Positions 46,381 through 57,219 of a stretch of 64,000 nt of DNA are shown piece by piece (within the stretch, counting starts at the first letter, position 1; each line of letters begins with the position of its first letter). The DNA is from Aaosphaeria pasadenensis (Eukaryota; Ascomycota; Dothideomycetes; Pleosporales). Under the pieces are notes generated by a model. It was not told the origin of the DNA, ran no database searches, and was given only the letters and a program-made list of their open reading frames with translations. The position numbers and the translations under genes were made by a program. The stretch covers positions 496,001-560,000 of the forward strand of contig JAKLMB010000021.1 in assembly GCA_022813625.1 (NCBI GenBank), given 5' to 3'.

Positions 46381-48133
46381 GTCCGCCACCAAAAATCACT
46401 TTGATCTGCCCAGGCTCCGTACTGCAAGCCTCGAAGAGCTAGCTACAGGCCTAGATAATCAGCGGTTCACTTCTGTCCAGCTGGTGGCAGCATACAAACG
46501 TCGTATCAGCGAAGTGAACGATGAATTCAACGTCGTATCAGCGAAGTGAACGATGAATTCAATGCTGTCCTAGAGATCAATCCTGATGCAGAGAAGATTG
46601 CAGCAAGTCTGGATAATGAACGTCGCGATGGAAAATTACGCGGGCCTCTGCATGGAATCCCAATCCTCTTGAAAGACAATATCTTCACCGACGACCAAAC
46701 ATCGACCTCTGCTGGATCCTACGCCTTGCTAGGATCTCGGCCAGTTCGAGAAGCTACTGTCGCGACCAAGTTACGCGAGTCTGGGGCGATTTTACTCGGG
46801 AAAGTTAACCTATCCGAGTGGGCAAACTTCCGTTCTGGGCCAAACAATGGGAGCAATGGTTGGAGTGCACGCGGTGGACAAACATACGGAGCCTTTTATC
46901 CAGGCAGCGACCCTGACGGAAGTAGCTCTGGATCTGCAATCAGCTCGATCCTCGGACTTACCTTTGCCGCAATCGGCACTGAGGTATCTACCATGTCACG
47001 CTTTGTGCTTTCGACCATCAACTGACGGATAGCAGACTGACGGCAGCATTGTCTCTCCGGCTCAAAGAAGTAGCGTTGTTGGAATGGCTCCAACCATTGG
47101 GCTTGTAGCCCGAGACGGCATAATACCCCTCTCTAATCGTCAGGATACGGTCGGTCCATTGGCACGCACTGTAAAGTCTGTTGCATATGTACTCACAGCT
47201 ATCTCTGGAAAGAGCCCATACGACAATGCTACCAGTTCCATACCATTTGATCACATACCTAATTACGCAGATGCATGCCAAGGCACACGGTTGGACGGTT
47301 TGCGCATCGGTGTTCCCCGGGATGCAATCGCGGAGACTGATGGCATTGTCATGAAGAAGTTCGATAAGGCGCTGAGCTTGCTCAAGTCAAGAGGAGCAAC
47401 GATCGTGGATAATGTACTCTTTGCCTCGGCCAAAGAGTGGGATGCATGGGATAGTGCCGAAAAGCGGGCCTGCCTGCAGGCTGAGTTCAAACACTCCATC
47501 GAAAAGTGGTTGAGAGAACTCGTTGAAAATCCCAACAACATCAATAGTTTGAGTGACCTTGTCAACTTCACTAAGTCTGAACCAAAAGAGTGCTACCCAG
47601 AACGTGATATCCAGCGTTGGGAATGGCTTCAAGAAGGACCGGAATACAATTCGGACGCATACAAAAAAGCACTGGAGAAGATGCTGCGTCTTTCTGGAAA
47701 AGAAGGCATCATTGGGGCTATTGAGGAGCATAAACTGGACCTAATTGTTCATCCAACGAACATCGACCCTCCAACTACCTTTGCCGCCCGGGTGGGATTA
47801 CCAGCAATTACAGTTCCCCTTGGATTCTACCCAGACGATACTGAACCTACTTGCCACTGTGGAAAAATCATCGACGTAGCTCCAAATGTTCCGTGAGTAG
47901 CTATAATTGTTCGCAGTAAAACTCTTACTAATCGATATAGATTCGGAATCACCTTCACTGGGAAGCCGTTCACTGAGGAATTATTATTTCGCGTGGCTCA
48001 TGTGTACGAATCTGTTTCCAGCGTGCGAGAAGAAATAAAACCTTTTAGAATGCCCGAAACAGAGCTACGAGATGTGATTTCTGCAGCAGAACATCGAACT
48101 GTTGTTATCCGGGAAGGATCGCCTGACCCTTAA
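46381..48133 (+). pseudogene. Amidase signature family gene, frameshifted
   Basis: The gene encodes an amidase-signature hydrolase (AS family; acts on amides or related bonds). The catalytic region is intact: LLKDNIFT supplies the Lys, GSDPDGSSSGSAISSIL the Ser-rich core and TDGSIVSP the nucleophile segment, the last restored across the intron at 46984-47035. A second intron runs 47893-47940 and the stop is at 48131-48133. An exact 32-bp tandem duplication (46501-46532 and 46533-46564) shifts the frame near residue 50 and brings a stop at 46547-46549, so the intact reading frame cannot be made from the first start. An in-frame upstream ATG at 46288 adds a hydrophobic stretch (IFVIALASFLYRFF). 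Translation restart at a later codon would lose the first ~50 residues; otherwise the gene looks only recently broken. Confidence 0.8.
46501..46564 (+). repeat. Exact 32-bp tandem duplication inside the amidase gene
   Basis: Bases 46501-46532 and 46533-46564 are identical. Since 32 is not a multiple of three the duplication shifts the amidase frame; with only one copy the two halves of the coding sequence would join in frame. Perfect identity suggests a recent event or a sequencing/assembly artefact. Confidence 0.95.
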
Positions 48134-48142
48134 AAACATTCA

Positions 48143-48181
48143 TGCCTGCAGGCTGAGTTCAACCACTCCATCGAGAAGTGG
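48143..48181 (+). pseudogene. 39-bp fragment of amidase coding sequence
   Basis: Bases 48143-48181 match 47471-47509 of the amidase gene with two differences over 39 bases, in the same orientation. It begins ten bases after the amidase stop codon. It looks like a leftover of a partial tandem duplication. Confidence 0.75.
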
Positions 48182-48603
48182 GCCGAGTTATTCTCACTCG
48201 TCTCCGTTATCTACAAGGATAGTTACTCCTCTGCCCATCAGCCCAAGTTGTCATGGACTAGAGCCTAGGGGATATTTCTTAGATGAGATCTAGTGTTATG
48301 ACTGTAGTAATGCGCTGTAGTTACAACAATATATCTAGGGTATTGCTGAGCAACCCCCCTGGACACTCTTAGATAGGATTAGTGCATGAGCAGCAGTAGG
48401 TTCTAACACGGACTGATAGAGGTTGATACTATATTACAACCTTAGTCTATACATAGTCTTACTCTGCACCAGTGCCTTTTTGTGTATTGCCTTAGCCTCT
48501 TCGTACTTTCCTGCCTAAATAGCAATCTTGCTTCTTACAAATTAGACCTTATGCATTTATATTACGTATAGGTTTAACTAGTATTGTATTGTTAGCCTCT
48601 ACG

Positions 48604-48663
48604 ATTTGCAATTAGCATAATCCTCAGACTTACCTTTGCTGCAATTAGCACAGAAGTATCTAT
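48604..48663 (+). pseudogene. 60-bp amidase fragment with RIP-like changes
   Basis: Bases 48604-48663 align without gaps to 46932-46991, the segment ending at the first amidase intron donor. By eye there are about 12 differences, of which about 10 are C-to-T or G-to-A in the downstream copy. That direction and strand symmetry is the mark of RIP in ascomycetes, though the stretch is short. Confidence 0.7.
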
Positions 48664-48904
48664 CGCAGCACTCTTTGTCTGGCTAGTGACGATTACTTCT
48701 CGTTGCCCTGATGGTATTGGTCGAATATCAAAATGCAGGTTCCGGCTGAGTTCTTGAGGGTGACAACCTCGAGCTAGGCCTCACTTTCTGTCCAACGGTA
48801 GGCGTCTCTTGGGTTTAAGAAGAGCACTCCAAGTCAACGTAATCAGCATTCTCAATAGAATGGCCGGTAGTTGACCACCAGTTGAAAGCTAGCTACCACC
48901 CTGA

Positions 48905-50207
48905 GGGCTGACTTGTGTCGTAGGTAAATTCTTACGTGAGTTGATTACGGACTTGTCTCAAGCAGCCACAGATGGAGCTCAATCGCATAGTGAGCAGAAT
49001 TCGGCTCTGCAAATATGCATCGGTTCTCTCGAGATGCAAACCGAGAAATCGAAACCAGCTAGTGTAGGACTGTTCAGAGAGAACTAAGCAGCATCAAACT
49101 CTGTCTTAGCATATCTAGCCCAACTGGCCGTGAGCCATGTCGTCAAAAACGAAGATGCAAGCTTAGATGAAATCGCCCAACATATCGTGGGGAATCTTCC
49201 GAGCAGAGAACAGCTGTCTTCATTGATGCTCTCCCTGATAGGATGGACACCGATGTTGTACAAGCTATTCATTAAAATTTATCACGAGAATACGAACAGT
49301 TTGAACATCGAAAGCCATGGCTTCGAGTGTTTTTTTTTTTTGCAAACGGGGCTCCTTGCTTCGCCTAGCATAGGGAGACCGTTCACAGGGATCTTATATG
49401 GGTTTGGCATTACGCTGCCTGGCCAAGACATCTTTGATGTTCCATCAGCTGCAATCCGGCGAGGTACACTTGATGGTACCTACTTGAATGCGACGCTTTT
49501 CGATGCTCTTGGTATTGAAATTGTTTGGACAGCCTGTCTTACTGCGCATTTGAGCTTCGACGAAACTAAGCGACGCCTCTACCTTTTCGAACTTCCGGCT
49601 TTCTGCGTCTTGCACAAGGGCGATAAGTCTACATTGACAAATAAGTACGTTCTCCATCGTTATCTTTTCTGAGCTATTCTAAATGCATGCACATTGTAGA
49701 CTTTGGCAGCGACTATGTGCTGATGAGAGCCCAACAAATGATGAAGACCTCAGTTCAGCGGTGGAGGAGATGACGCTGTCCTACAACATATTATTTGCTC
49801 GTACACGTAGATCTCGGCGACAGTTTCGTTTGAACGAGAAGCGGCGATGCAAGATCACAACCGGTGTGACAGATTCCTTTCTTGAGAGACTCTGTACCCA
49901 AAAGCAATGCAAGCTCTTACCAGAGAATGACCGACTTCGATCAAGCTATAGCACAACCGAAGACTTTTAGCCATTCGGCAGGAGATTGTCCATCATTCAG
50001 CAGTTTACTTTGAAAAGTGACCTAAAAATCCTCTGGGATTTGTGGAAAGACGGGAGAAGTCTTGAGAAGATCACGACCTTTCATGCAGTGATAGTTTTCG
50101 GTAGTGTCGGCGTCATGCTCGGGATCATTCTAACCGTCTTATCTGGGTTTCAGTTACATTTTGCTATAATACAAGCAAACCAAGGAAAATTAGGTGGTTG
50201 CCTTTGA
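48905..50207 (+). pseudogene. Membrane-anchored fungal protein, pseudogene with two stops
   Basis: A coding-like frame runs from about 48924 through LAYLAQLAVSHVVKNEDASL, NLPSREQLSSLMLSLIGW, GRPFTGILYGFGITLPGQ and FELPAFCVLHKGDKSTLTNK, across an intron (49645-49699) into LWQRLCADESPTNDEDLSSA and ends with a membrane segment (AVIVFGSVGVMLGIILTVLS). It resembles a large uncharacterised Pezizomycotina family with this layout, recognised from general pattern only. Two in-frame stops break it: TAA at 49085-49087 and TAG at 49968-49970; the second sits where the family usually has Trp, as in (W)PFGRRLSIIQ, so TGG-to-TAG is likely. A 12-T run at 49330-49341 may hide a further slip. No start codon is evident. 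Confidence 0.55.
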
Positions 50208-50521
50208 AACGATCGTGATTAGCGTTTAATGAAATCAAAGTCTTAGCCAGCGTAGATGACAGTCTTGAATGTTTTATCTACTTCTAATATATTGTGCAAA
50301 TATTCAGGTTACGGGTGTGAATGTTGATTGCTAGCTGGGCGGGCGTCAGGGTAAGGAAATTCAAGGTAAAAGAAGGATCAATGTGAAGGCAATGATGCTT
50401 GAAGACAGAGAAGGACAAAAAGGCATCTCAACAAGCCCATTCAAGCCGGAGCACTCGTCGCAGCGGGTGTATCCGCCTCTCTAGCAGCGATGATCTCGCT
50501 CCTAGCCTCATACATATAGTT
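50208..50521. other. Intergenic, 3' side of the Ulp1-like gene
   Basis: A 314-base convergent gap; no gene or repeat is visible. Confidence 0.4.
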
Positions 50522-51550
50522 TCAAACATCATACCTCGTCTTCAAAGTATCCACCCCCCACTCCGCTGACTTCCCAAACTCCTCTGGCAACTCCATCGTA
50601 CAGATCTCGCCCTTTCCCTCCTCTTGATACCAACACACGCTCGTGACCAACCTCAGCGTCAACTCGTACACGAACGGGCCACAGGGGCCGTGATCCTCCA
50701 GATCCGTTTCGTTGTCTTCGATTTGCTGCGGACTGTTCGCATCGACTTTGAACGCATACGTCTCGCCGAGGAGCCTCCCTAGACCCTTCACGAGACGCTC
50801 GCCGTAGTCGTGCCACTTCGGGCTGTCGAGGAACAGCGAGTCGAAGTACGTCGCGACACGGCGTGCGCGGTCCACCACCACGAGCGACCAGTGACACCCG
50901 CGACCGGTCATGCTGAACATGCCGTCGTTGACGGGTAGGAAGATCCAGTCGTGATTTTCGAAGCGCTCTTTTTCCGCGCGGTAGGTGACGTCTAGGTCTT
51001 CTTCTTCTTCTTCGTCGACGTCGGCTTCCGAGCGGTTGATGCTGGCGATCATGGAGCAGATTGTCGACGGTGCGATGGCGATGCCGTGGCGATCGCACTG
51101 CATCTTGCGGGCGAGGAGCTCCAGTGCGACGTCGAGGACCCCATCGCTCCACCAGCTTTCGGCGTCGATGTCCAGGATGCTGAACCAGTCTCCGTTGGTG
51201 ATGGAGGAGTTGTCTAGCTCGAGGAAGGTCTGGCCGGGGAAGGGTATCTCTTTTAGAAGAGCGTCTACATCAGATGGAAAGGGTTCTGCGGTTGGCTTTT
51301 CGGCTTCAATGTTTGTACTGTCGCAGGTTTGGTCTGCCGGGTCCAGATCGGGCACATCGTCGTCAGTGGCGAACAGGCTGTTCAGACTTTGACCCATGTC
51401 TACGTCGGGTGAGGGAGTGCATCGCCCGGGAAATGGCAAGATTTCTTCGTCCAACGAGTCCAAGAGCTCGAAACTAGGATCTACTTCCGTCTCCGAGATG
51501 GAAACATCTTGCGTCTGGGGTGATGAAGGCTCAGATGCAGGATAAGACAT
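50522..51550 (-). CDS. Ulp1/SENP8-like (C48) cysteine protease
   Basis: A single exon encodes 342 residues. The first ~110 are acidic and Ser/Pro-rich. The catalytic domain shows the C48 pattern: ENHDWIFLPVNDG, then GRGCHWSLVVVD (catalytic His), ATYFDSLF (Asp), FKVDANSPQQ (Gln of the oxyanion hole) and DHGPCGPFVYEL (catalytic Cys). The Asn-x-Pro-Gln-Gln run and small size point more to the SENP8/Nep-type deneddylases than to large Ulp1/Ulp2 deSUMOylases, but the substrate modifier (Nedd8 or SUMO) cannot be settled by eye. An acidic loop (EADVDEEEEEDLDV) is inserted before the His motif. Start ATG at 51550 is the first in frame. Confidence 0.83.
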   Translation of the reverse strand: MSYPASEPSSPQTQDVSISETEVDPSFELLDSLDEEILPFPGRCTPSPDVDMGQSLNSLFATDDDVPDLDPADQTCDSTNIEAEKPTAEPFPSDVDALLKEIPFPGQTFLELDNSSITNGDWFSILDIDAESWWSDGVLDVALELLARKMQCDRHGIAIAPSTICSMIASINRSEADVDEEEEEDLDVTYRAEKERFENHDWIFLPVNDGMFSMTGRGCHWSLVVVDRARRVATYFDSLFLDSPKWHDYGERLVKGLGRLLGETYAFKVDANSPQQIEDNETDLEDHGPCGPFVYELTLRLVTSVCWYQEEGKGEICTMELPEEFGKSAEWGVDTLKTRYDV

Positions 51551-52327
51551 TTTTGTGGTATATAGTTGATAGTAGGTTGTTAGAGCTGTAAGGAAGGGAA
51601 AGTTATACGGTTGATCTGCTCGAGACCTTGAAAAAGATGAGGTTAATGTGCATTGCTAATGTAGTGTTTATCCACTCTTTGTTGGTTGTTGTTGTTGATT
51701 TGACAATGTTTGTTCAGTGATTGTTGGGAAGAGGTGTGATTGGCCTCAACAGTGATGTTTGATGCTGGGTTGCAATGGCCTTGCATAGTCTAAGTGCGTA
51801 GAATGGTACAGTTATATTTTTAAATCTCGTAGACATCACTCTTCACTTGCACGAGGGCACTGTTTGTTGCCGCGTTGCTATGCTATTTGATTCGGCCTGA
51901 GCTCTGATTCAATCATTATGCCGCAGTGTTGACAGCATCAATCACTTCCCACTTCAACATCCAAAGTGAAGCCGTTATTAAGAGCAAGGTAAAAAAGGGG
52001 AAGCGTTCGGGGCATATCACGGGATGTATAAAAGCCTAGACCGTCACAATTGAAATTCACTCGTCAAAAATGTAGTCAGCAAAACATTATTGAACTGGAG
52101 CGAAGTCCGAAGTAAAAAAAAAATGGTATCTGATGTCGCAAGCGACTATTTCCTCGCCTCCGCAAATTCCCGTACATTCATAGAGATGAACACCAGAATT
52201 TCAAACGACGGTATTCGTTGATCCTCCTCTTGGTTGCATTAAACCAACTTTCCTGTCATTCCATAGAACTAAACTTAATTTCACTCCTCCGATAGGGGTT
52301 CTCTGCTCAGCCCTCCAAATAGGAGAC
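51551..52327. other. Intergenic region
   Basis: Promoter side of the Ulp1-like gene and 3' side of the membrane-protein gene. AT-rich, no gene or notable repeat beyond short A and T runs. Confidence 0.5.
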
Positions 52328-53386
52328 TTAAGCCTCGGTATCTCCAATCCATGCCCACCAACCGGCAGTTACCAATGTAGCGAAGACCCAAAGTCCTGCA
52401 TAGCCAGCGGCTCCAGCCAATTCGGTACCCTTCAGAGTCAAGACACGCTGAACGGTGTTGGCGAAGAGCAACGAGGATAAGAAGGCAGTCTGAGAGATCA
52501 AGGTCCTGGTACGCTTGCTCCAAAACCATACATTGTGTCGAAAGGTGGCTGGCAAGTCTGAAGTAGCTGGGTCAAAAACCTCGACTGGAGTGGCCGAGCC
52601 AGAAGCGGACTCGGCGCCGATGGACGGATTCAAGAGGAACGCCTTTGCGCTGACGCCGATGATGAGGAGTTTGGCGGCGAGGGTAGCGACAGTTTCACTG
52701 TGCGCATTCTCCAGGGTGGGAATGTCGAAATGGGTGACAAGCCAGACGTTTAGCAGATCAGTCTTGACGGCCGTGAACAAGACCGTAACATAAACACCGA
52801 CGGCCAAAAGGCTAGTGGACTGTTGCACTTGGAAGCTATCGATGAGGAAGCGGTTTCGCAAGGCCGCGCGGGGATTGTGGACAGCTGAGCGTCGTTGCAA
52901 CAGGTAGGTTGGGATGGCCGTAGACAGGATCTCAATTGCGACAAAGATCGCGACAGTGGAACTGGAGACGCCGTAGTACGTGTTGATCAAGTAAGCATAA
53001 GGGGTGATTGAGACCGCGGTTGCTGCGCTGACGTCGTAGACTGCATGGAAGGATTAATAAATCAAGACTGGCAAATGTGAGCTCCAAAGCTGCTTACAGT
53101 CCAACTTGAGCGCCCATCCCGCCCACAGCAACAAGACTTTGAACGCAAGATGCGATACTACCGCGGATGTTTCAGATTCCCGCTTGCTCACAAATCCAAG
53201 CTCATTTTGTGTGAGATCCGACGCAAATGTCCACAGGGTAGATCGAATGATGAGGCTGAGGGACACGAGGAGAGGAAGACGAAGGTATACTGGCAGTCTC
53301 GACTTTCGCAATGGCGCGGTAGCTCCTTTTGTGCTGTTGGTGACGACGGCGGGAGGTTCCCGATCTGTCAGCCTGGTGGGTGGCAT
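52328..53386 (-). CDS. Conserved multi-pass membrane protein, function unknown
   Basis: Two exons (53386-53098, 53040-52328; phase 1) encode about 333 residues. Hydrophobic segments include LPLLVSLSLIIRSTLWTFAS, VVSHLAFKVLLLWAGWALKL, YGVSSSTVAIFVAIEILSTA, a segment with LLAVGVYVTVLFTAV, one with LAAKLLIIGVSAKAFLL, and a last one with AGYAGLWVFATLVTAGWWAW, giving five to seven likely transmembrane helices. A disordered Ser/Ala loop lies between the last helices (GAESASGSATPVEVFDP). It looks like a conserved fungal integral membrane protein of ER or mitochondrial type, but I recognise no characterised family and propose no function. The 57-base intron joins KLD to FYDVSAATAVS in frame. Confidence 0.75.
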
Positions 53387-54591
53387 TTTTGCGTCGCGGA
53401 AGAGATGGAACGTGTATATATAGTTTTGCGATGCGCGACGGCGATGGAATTACGCGCCTTTTACGGCCTGTGTGCGGTTGTTGTGAAGTCTGAAGACTGG
53501 GCAGGCGAGGTTTGTTGTTTGAACGTCATTGCCGGCGCGTGTGGATCCGCGCCGGTTCTTCTTGGAGCTTGGACCATCATAGGACCGCGCTAATCCCCAT
53601 CGGAGCAAGACAGTAAAGTGTATCTTGTGTTCAAATCGCATGTGGGAAACAAATGTCGATGAGTATAATTAGAATATATTTACATAGATATCAAACATTT
53701 CCTTCCATCGAGTGTTGAAGATATATCGATGCAATTCTGAATTATACCATGAGCATCTAGCACATCCAGTGCAGTTCCTCATCTGTACCATGGATCTTAA
53801 GGTTGTTACTGTACCACGTCTCTTCCTCCCACTCACCATTATGATCTCCAATTCACTGGTATCATGAGATGTAGAATCGCAACTTAGCATAGTGTAATTC
53901 ATCTCATACACAAGGAGCATATCAAAGTTTGATAAACTCGTTCACTGAGTCCAGCAGTGGAAACCTTCCCAAGGCCACTACCAAGCAAACCCTAAAGCCA
54001 TCTCTATCTCCCGCGTGAAGATCGTCTCTCCTCCATCGCTCATCCGGCCCGCTCAACCTTCCCCATCCTGGGACCATCCCATCCTATCCTATCCCACTAC
54101 GGTCCTCCGTGCCACTTTCCATAAACACGACAACTGTACCGACGATCCTTCCTTCCGTCATCATTCACTCGTCTTGTTCCTTCCTGCCTCGAAGCACTTT
54201 AAACACCCCTCTCATGCCCTCCCTCCTCCTCCTTCATCCCCCTCCAATGATAAGGGCACCCCGAATGCAACTCAATGACCCACCTCAAACAGCTCAACAC
54301 AAAACAGCACAGCACAAAAGAAACAAGCCCACTGCACTCTCTCCCGCTCAAACACCTCTGCATGACGTCCCTTCGTCACACGAAACAGGACAGGAAGGAC
54401 GACTTCAACTTCAACATGACCTTCCAACCACTCAAAACAACACCAATGCTACACGGCCGACGATCTTCGCCTCCCGCCGCCAACGATAACCGCCCATCCC
54501 GGTTTCATATAAATAAGCCCTAAAATCCTTTGGTTGGTTTGCCTGTGCCTCTAAATCATTCGTTATCTTCTCTTCGCAATCTCGATCGGTT

Positions 54592-54625
54592 TCGTGATCG
54601 TGATCGTGATCGTGATCACGATCAA
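54592..54625. repeat. GTGATC hexamer tandem repeat
   Basis: About four tandem GTGATC units end in GTGATCACGATC, so the array contains a dyad (GTGATCAC). It lies in the gene-poor stretch between the membrane-protein and C2H2 genes. Confidence 0.85.
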
Positions 54626-55599
54626 TGATGGGGGAGCGGACATAGGTGAACAATCCATTCAGACTAAACGATATGAACGACCACTACCACCACCCATCTC
54701 ATCCATACTCGTAACTCGCAGCAGCTCTTAAAATCAATACCTCTTCAGCTTCGAAAGGGGGGAAGTTTCAGCATTCACGCCACTCTCACAAATTCCTCTC
54801 CCGCGGAGGGATTGTCTTTGCAACACCGTCAGTATGTTTTTCAGCATCAAACGACCTCCCCGAACCGTATCGCTCTTGCGTATACGAATCCGTACGGAGA
54901 ACAACGCAAAGACGAATAATATAACGGCTTGACTTCCCTACTCCACTTTCCCGATCTCCCCTCCCCACACCAATCCACTCAACCCCCGGCCCCCGTTATC
55001 AAGAAACGACAAATCCCCATCAATCGACCATTCACCAAGTGCCCGACCCATTCGCTTGGATGCGAGAGAGATGAGTAAGTACTGATCTGCCCCTCCCTTC
55101 ACCAACTCCATCCTACCATCCCGCTCCAAAAGACGGGAACGCCGTTGTTGCAACTGCTCTCGGATGGTGATAAGGATCGGATAGGGTTGGACGCCTGTCA
55201 CAGACGCGGCTGGCTGGCTGGTTGGCTGACGCTGTGTACGCGAGAGGCTGGGTGAGTGACTAGGTGAGTGATTGATGGACGGTGGACGACGACAACGACG
55301 ATCTCTCTGTGAAACATGACCCGTGATCCGTGATCTGTGGTTCTATTGGCAATGACGTATGTCTTGGGTGTTTGGGCCTGTGGGTCTCTTCTTGTTCCGT
55401 CCCGTGTTCGATCTTGCCCGGGGGTTTGGGTGGTGGGTTTTTGGGTGTATATATAAGGTATGGGTGATATCTGCCACTTTTGGTACGTGTGTCGTCGGCT
55501 TCAATCGGTGGTGCGTCGTCGTCGTCGTCTCTGCATATATTATGTGTAGGCTGCCGCGTGGGTAAGTTAATGTATAGATATGCTGTAGGATTACTTGTT

Positions 55600-55960
55600 T
55601 GTCATCTTGTTGTCCAGCTCTTCTTTTCCTCGCCCTGTACCTTTACTGCTTGTACAATCTCTCTGCCTCTTCTTAGACATTCTTCTCTTTCTCTTTCAGA
55701 CTCCCCTGTCCCTTTTAGAACTTTGCCTTCTACAATTTCTCTTCTTCTTTTCACCTCTTTCATTTCTACCATTCCTAGTATTACTCTTCCTATCCTTGTA
55801 TTATCTCTCCCTTATTCTTTCTAGCCTTCTCTTTCCCTTGAGGTATTTCCCTCTTCCTCTTCTCACATCTTCCTTTCCCTTCCTTCTCTTTCATAGTTTA
55901 TCTTCCTATTTCAATTGTTTTAATTCCTCTCATCTTTCTTATATCTGCTCTTCGTCTCCC
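55600..55960. repeat. Pyrimidine-rich tract
   Basis: Almost uninterrupted C/T-rich sequence on the plus strand for about 360 bases, with TTCCTCTTC-type motifs. It lies downstream of the minus-strand C2H2 gene, so it is not an ordinary promoter tract for that gene; a plus-strand noncoding transcript start is one possible reading. Confidence 0.7.
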
Positions 55961-57219
55961 GAGGCCCTTTTTTCCGTTCTCTTTATTCAAAGCCTGGTCG
56001 TCACTTCACCATCGGTCATCTGGACATCCTCGTCGACATCAACATCGTCGTCGTCATCGTCGTCCTCGTCGTCGTCTTCGCCGTTGTGGATATCGCCGTT
56101 CACGTCCGCACAATCTAGTCCTATAATCGGCATCCACGGAACCAGTCAGCCAGTCGGTTAGTCAGTCAAGGCCAATTCATCATCACAGAGAAAACCAAGT
56201 CAATCAGCACGCATCTCGCCTCGCCTCACTGGGATCCATGGCTCCACAACTTCACGCTGTTTGAATCGGATGGAAACGAAAAAAAAAATCAAGAGATGAA
56301 AAAGGGAGATGTGAGAGCGAGAGGACAGATTGAAGCGGCAACACAATATGTTTTGTTTTTCCTACAATAGTTCCTCCGACAAAAGTCAATGGGCCTTTCG
56401 GTATTTGTCGTCGTCGTGGTCGTCGTCAAATCGTTGGCGCGCGAGCTCGGACACGAGAGGGGGGGAAAACCCAATGACCCTGGAGGCTTGTATTGCTCTT
56501 CTCCACCGATCCACCACACACGACACACGACTCTTGCCACCGGACATGGATATACACAAAAGGGATCTGTCCGGAAACATTGCCATCTCCCATATCTGTC
56601 TGCCCCCGCTTCCTTCCTTTCGTCCAACTTCCGAGCCAAAAAGAGAGAGAAAAGAGAAAAAAAAAAGAATATTTGAAATGCTTTATTTCATCCACAAGTT
56701 GTTCGAAGGAAATTCCAGAAAGGAAATTCGGGATATAGATCTCCAAGCCGTTATTTGTCGTCCCCCAATTGTTTCGAAGATTTTAAATTTATATGGTTTA
56801 TATGGTTTCGTGGATGATGACTGGTGGTGGAAGTAGGAATATAGGAACAAGATAGGAAAGAGTAAGGACTCCGGGATATGATGAGCGTCATGGTAGGAAT
56901 AAAGGCTCTCAACGCGAGACGACTGAAAAATCAAGAAGGATTTCGAACCTGGCCGAAGACCCACAGCTTTAACCTCGAGAGCTCAGATGCGTCCGAAAAA
57001 AATGCCCGAAGACGAAGCGGCACGCCAAAGGCCCTCTCATCGGTGCTGTGCGAAATGGTACCAGGCGGTCTGCGGAGATAGATCGCTGTATTGCTGATTC
57101 ATTGTGTTACAAGCCGGATAGAAAAACAGTTAGATGGAACGAGAAGGGGAAGGAGAAAGTTTGCGCAGGAAATATTCGTGACAATCGTGGGTGGGTTGGA
57201 CGAGGGCGAAATTGCCGCG

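Larger units (their letters stand above)
48134..48904. other. AT-rich region with diverged amidase fragments
   Basis: This stretch holds two scraps similar to the upstream amidase gene (listed separately) embedded in AT-rich, stop-rich DNA. No intact gene is present. Confidence 0.6.
53387..57219. other. Gene-poor 3.8-kb region
   Basis: No gene is supported. It contains a GTGATC hexamer repeat with a palindromic end (54592-54625), a long pyrimidine tract (about 55600-55960), GTC/CGT trinucleotide runs near 56015-56100 and several homopolymers. A minus frame at 55201-54938 (87 codons) has reasonable protein composition but no recognisable family. This could be a long untranslated or regulatory region of flanking genes, or hold noncoding transcripts. 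Confidence 0.5.

Noticed and set aside
56885..56990. tRNA-like sequence on the minus strand (GGTTCGAAATCC with an upstream GGTTAAAGC)
   Set aside because: The B-box has an extra base, the spacing between A-like and B-like boxes is too short and no acceptor stem pairs.
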